Shown here piece after piece: positions 38,490 to 39,104 of a stretch of 39,104 bases of DNA. The stretch's first letter is position 1; every line of letters starts with the position of its first letter. The notes beneath the pieces were generated by a model that worked only from the letters and a program-made list of their open reading frames with translations, had not been told where the DNA came from and did not search any database. The translations under genes and the position numbers were made by a program. Source of the stretch: an uncultured Collinsella sp. (lineage in GTDB: Bacteria; Actinomycetota; Coriobacteriia; Coriobacteriales; Coriobacteriaceae); contig CAUFXK010000011.1 in NCBI GenBank assembly GCA_959596495.1, positions 1 to 39,104 on the forward strand, written 5' to 3'.

Positions 38490-39104
38490 ATGTCCACTAC
38501 CTCAACCGACCCGCGCGCCGCTGCTGCCGCGCTGCTGGTGCCCGGCACCACCTGCCACGGCTTTGCCGTCGAGCGCTGCGAGACCGTGCCCGAGCTCGAC
38601 TCGGACGCTTACGTGCTGCGCCATACCACCTCGGGCGCTCGCCTGCTGTACTTGGCGTGCAACGACGAAAACAAGGCCTTTGCCATTGGTTTTAAAACGC
38701 CGCCGGCCGATTCCACTGGCGTGTTCCATATTCTTGAGCACTCGGTGCTGTGCGGATCGGCCAAGTTCCCCGTCAAGGAGCCGTTCGTGGACCTGATCAA
38801 GAGCTCCATGCAGACGTTCCTCAACGCCATGACCTACCCCGACAAGACCATCTACCCCGTTGCCACCACCAACGAGCAGGATCTGTACAACCTGATGGAC
38901 GTGTACCTGGACGCGGTGTTCAACCCGGCCATCTATACCAAGCCCACCATTTTTGAGCAGGAGGGCTGGCACTACGAGCTGGACCTGCCGGAGGGCGCCG
39001 AGGGCGAGGGCGGCGACAGCTCCGCGAGCCTGCGCGAGGGCACGCTGCGCTATAACGGCGTGGTGTTCAACGAGATGAAGGGCGCGCTGTCCGACCCCAT
39101 GAGC
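38490..39104 (+). CDS. M16C insulinase-family (presequence protease-like) peptidase, partial
   Basis: The first 205 codons of a gene that runs off the right edge. The inverted zinc motif HILEH (residues about 79-83, in GVFHILEHSVLCGSAKFPVK) is characteristic of the PreP/M16C group, as is SSMQTFLNAMTYPDKTIYPV (about 104-123). The downstream Glu ligand region (RYNGVVFNEMKGALSDP) is also present. Members degrade oligopeptides; full proteins are near 1000 residues, so most of this gene is missing. AAAGGAG lies seven bases before ATG 38490. A Gly/Glu-rich insertion (EGAEGEGGD) occurs near residue 170. There is no signal peptide. Confidence 0.93.
   Translation, partial: MSTTSTDPRAAAAALLVPGTTCHGFAVERCETVPELDSDAYVLRHTTSGARLLYLACNDENKAFAIGFKTPPADSTGVFHILEHSVLCGSAKFPVKEPFVDLIKSSMQTFLNAMTYPDKTIYPVATTNEQDLYNLMDVYLDAVFNPAIYTKPTIFEQEGWHYELDLPEGAEGEGGDSSASLREGTLRYNGVVFNEMKGALSDPMS

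Overview
The window reads as chromosomal DNA of a high-GC gut actinobacterium of the class Coriobacteriia, most probably Collinsella or a close relative. This is a judgement from gene content and style: a Tad pilus operon, an actinobacterial-type pheST with a T-box leader, a fused CbiM/NikMN transporter subunit, a DUF4012 envelope protein next to glmM, mannose-family PTS sugar uptake, and strong G/C third-position bias. No search could be run.

Layout, left to right. 1-5133 (minus) is a Tad/Flp pilus assembly operon, cpaB-cpaE-cpaF-tadB-tadC, with tadC running off the left edge. 5385-6569 is rsgA and 6811-9492 a large Ca2+-type P-type ATPase, both minus, with terminators and large palindromes between them. 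9935-11395 (plus) is pyruvate kinase. 11598-12446 is a zinc-dependent phospholipase C-like protein. 12525-15236 (minus) is an ECF metal transporter (CbiM/NikMN, CbiQ/NikQ, CbiO/NikO); a perfect NikR-like palindrome lies just downstream of its promoter and points to nickel. 15483-19175 (minus) is pheS-pheT under a T-box riboswitch, with a 107-bp palindrome between the genes. 19679-21262 (plus) is an M32 carboxypeptidase. 21468-25133 (minus) is DUF4012-glmM, followed by an EamA transporter. A tRNA-Val(GAC) with a clear promoter and terminator sits at 26595-26669.

27005-33270 is an accessory stretch: a DUF5710 protein, a divergent Sau3AI-like restriction endonuclease and cytosine-C5 methyltransferase pair, a small unknown gene, and a Schlafen/AlbA_2 ATP-binding regulator preceded by two copies of an unusual TATCTCTCGT repeat array. 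The predicted methyltransferase promoter carries GATC, the site expected for this endonuclease family, inside its -35 box and again in its spacer.

33272-38008 (minus) is a sugar-amine utilisation locus: GntR/UTRA regulator, PTS IIA, IIB, a SIS-domain deglycase resembling FrlB, then PTS IIC and IID. It probably imports and cleaves a fructoselysine-type Amadori compound. It is divided by an internal terminator plus new promoter and by a perfect 13-bp intercistronic hairpin. The right end (38490 to edge) begins an M16C presequence-protease-like gene, after an intergenic region with a third copy of the GAGAGAT repeat unit and a separate TCCACGCTC repeat.

The least explained features are the repeat arrays at 32.9-33.1 kb and 38.2-38.4 kb, the large palindromes at gene 3' ends, the GATC-bearing promoter of the restriction-modification pair, and the nickel-type operator.
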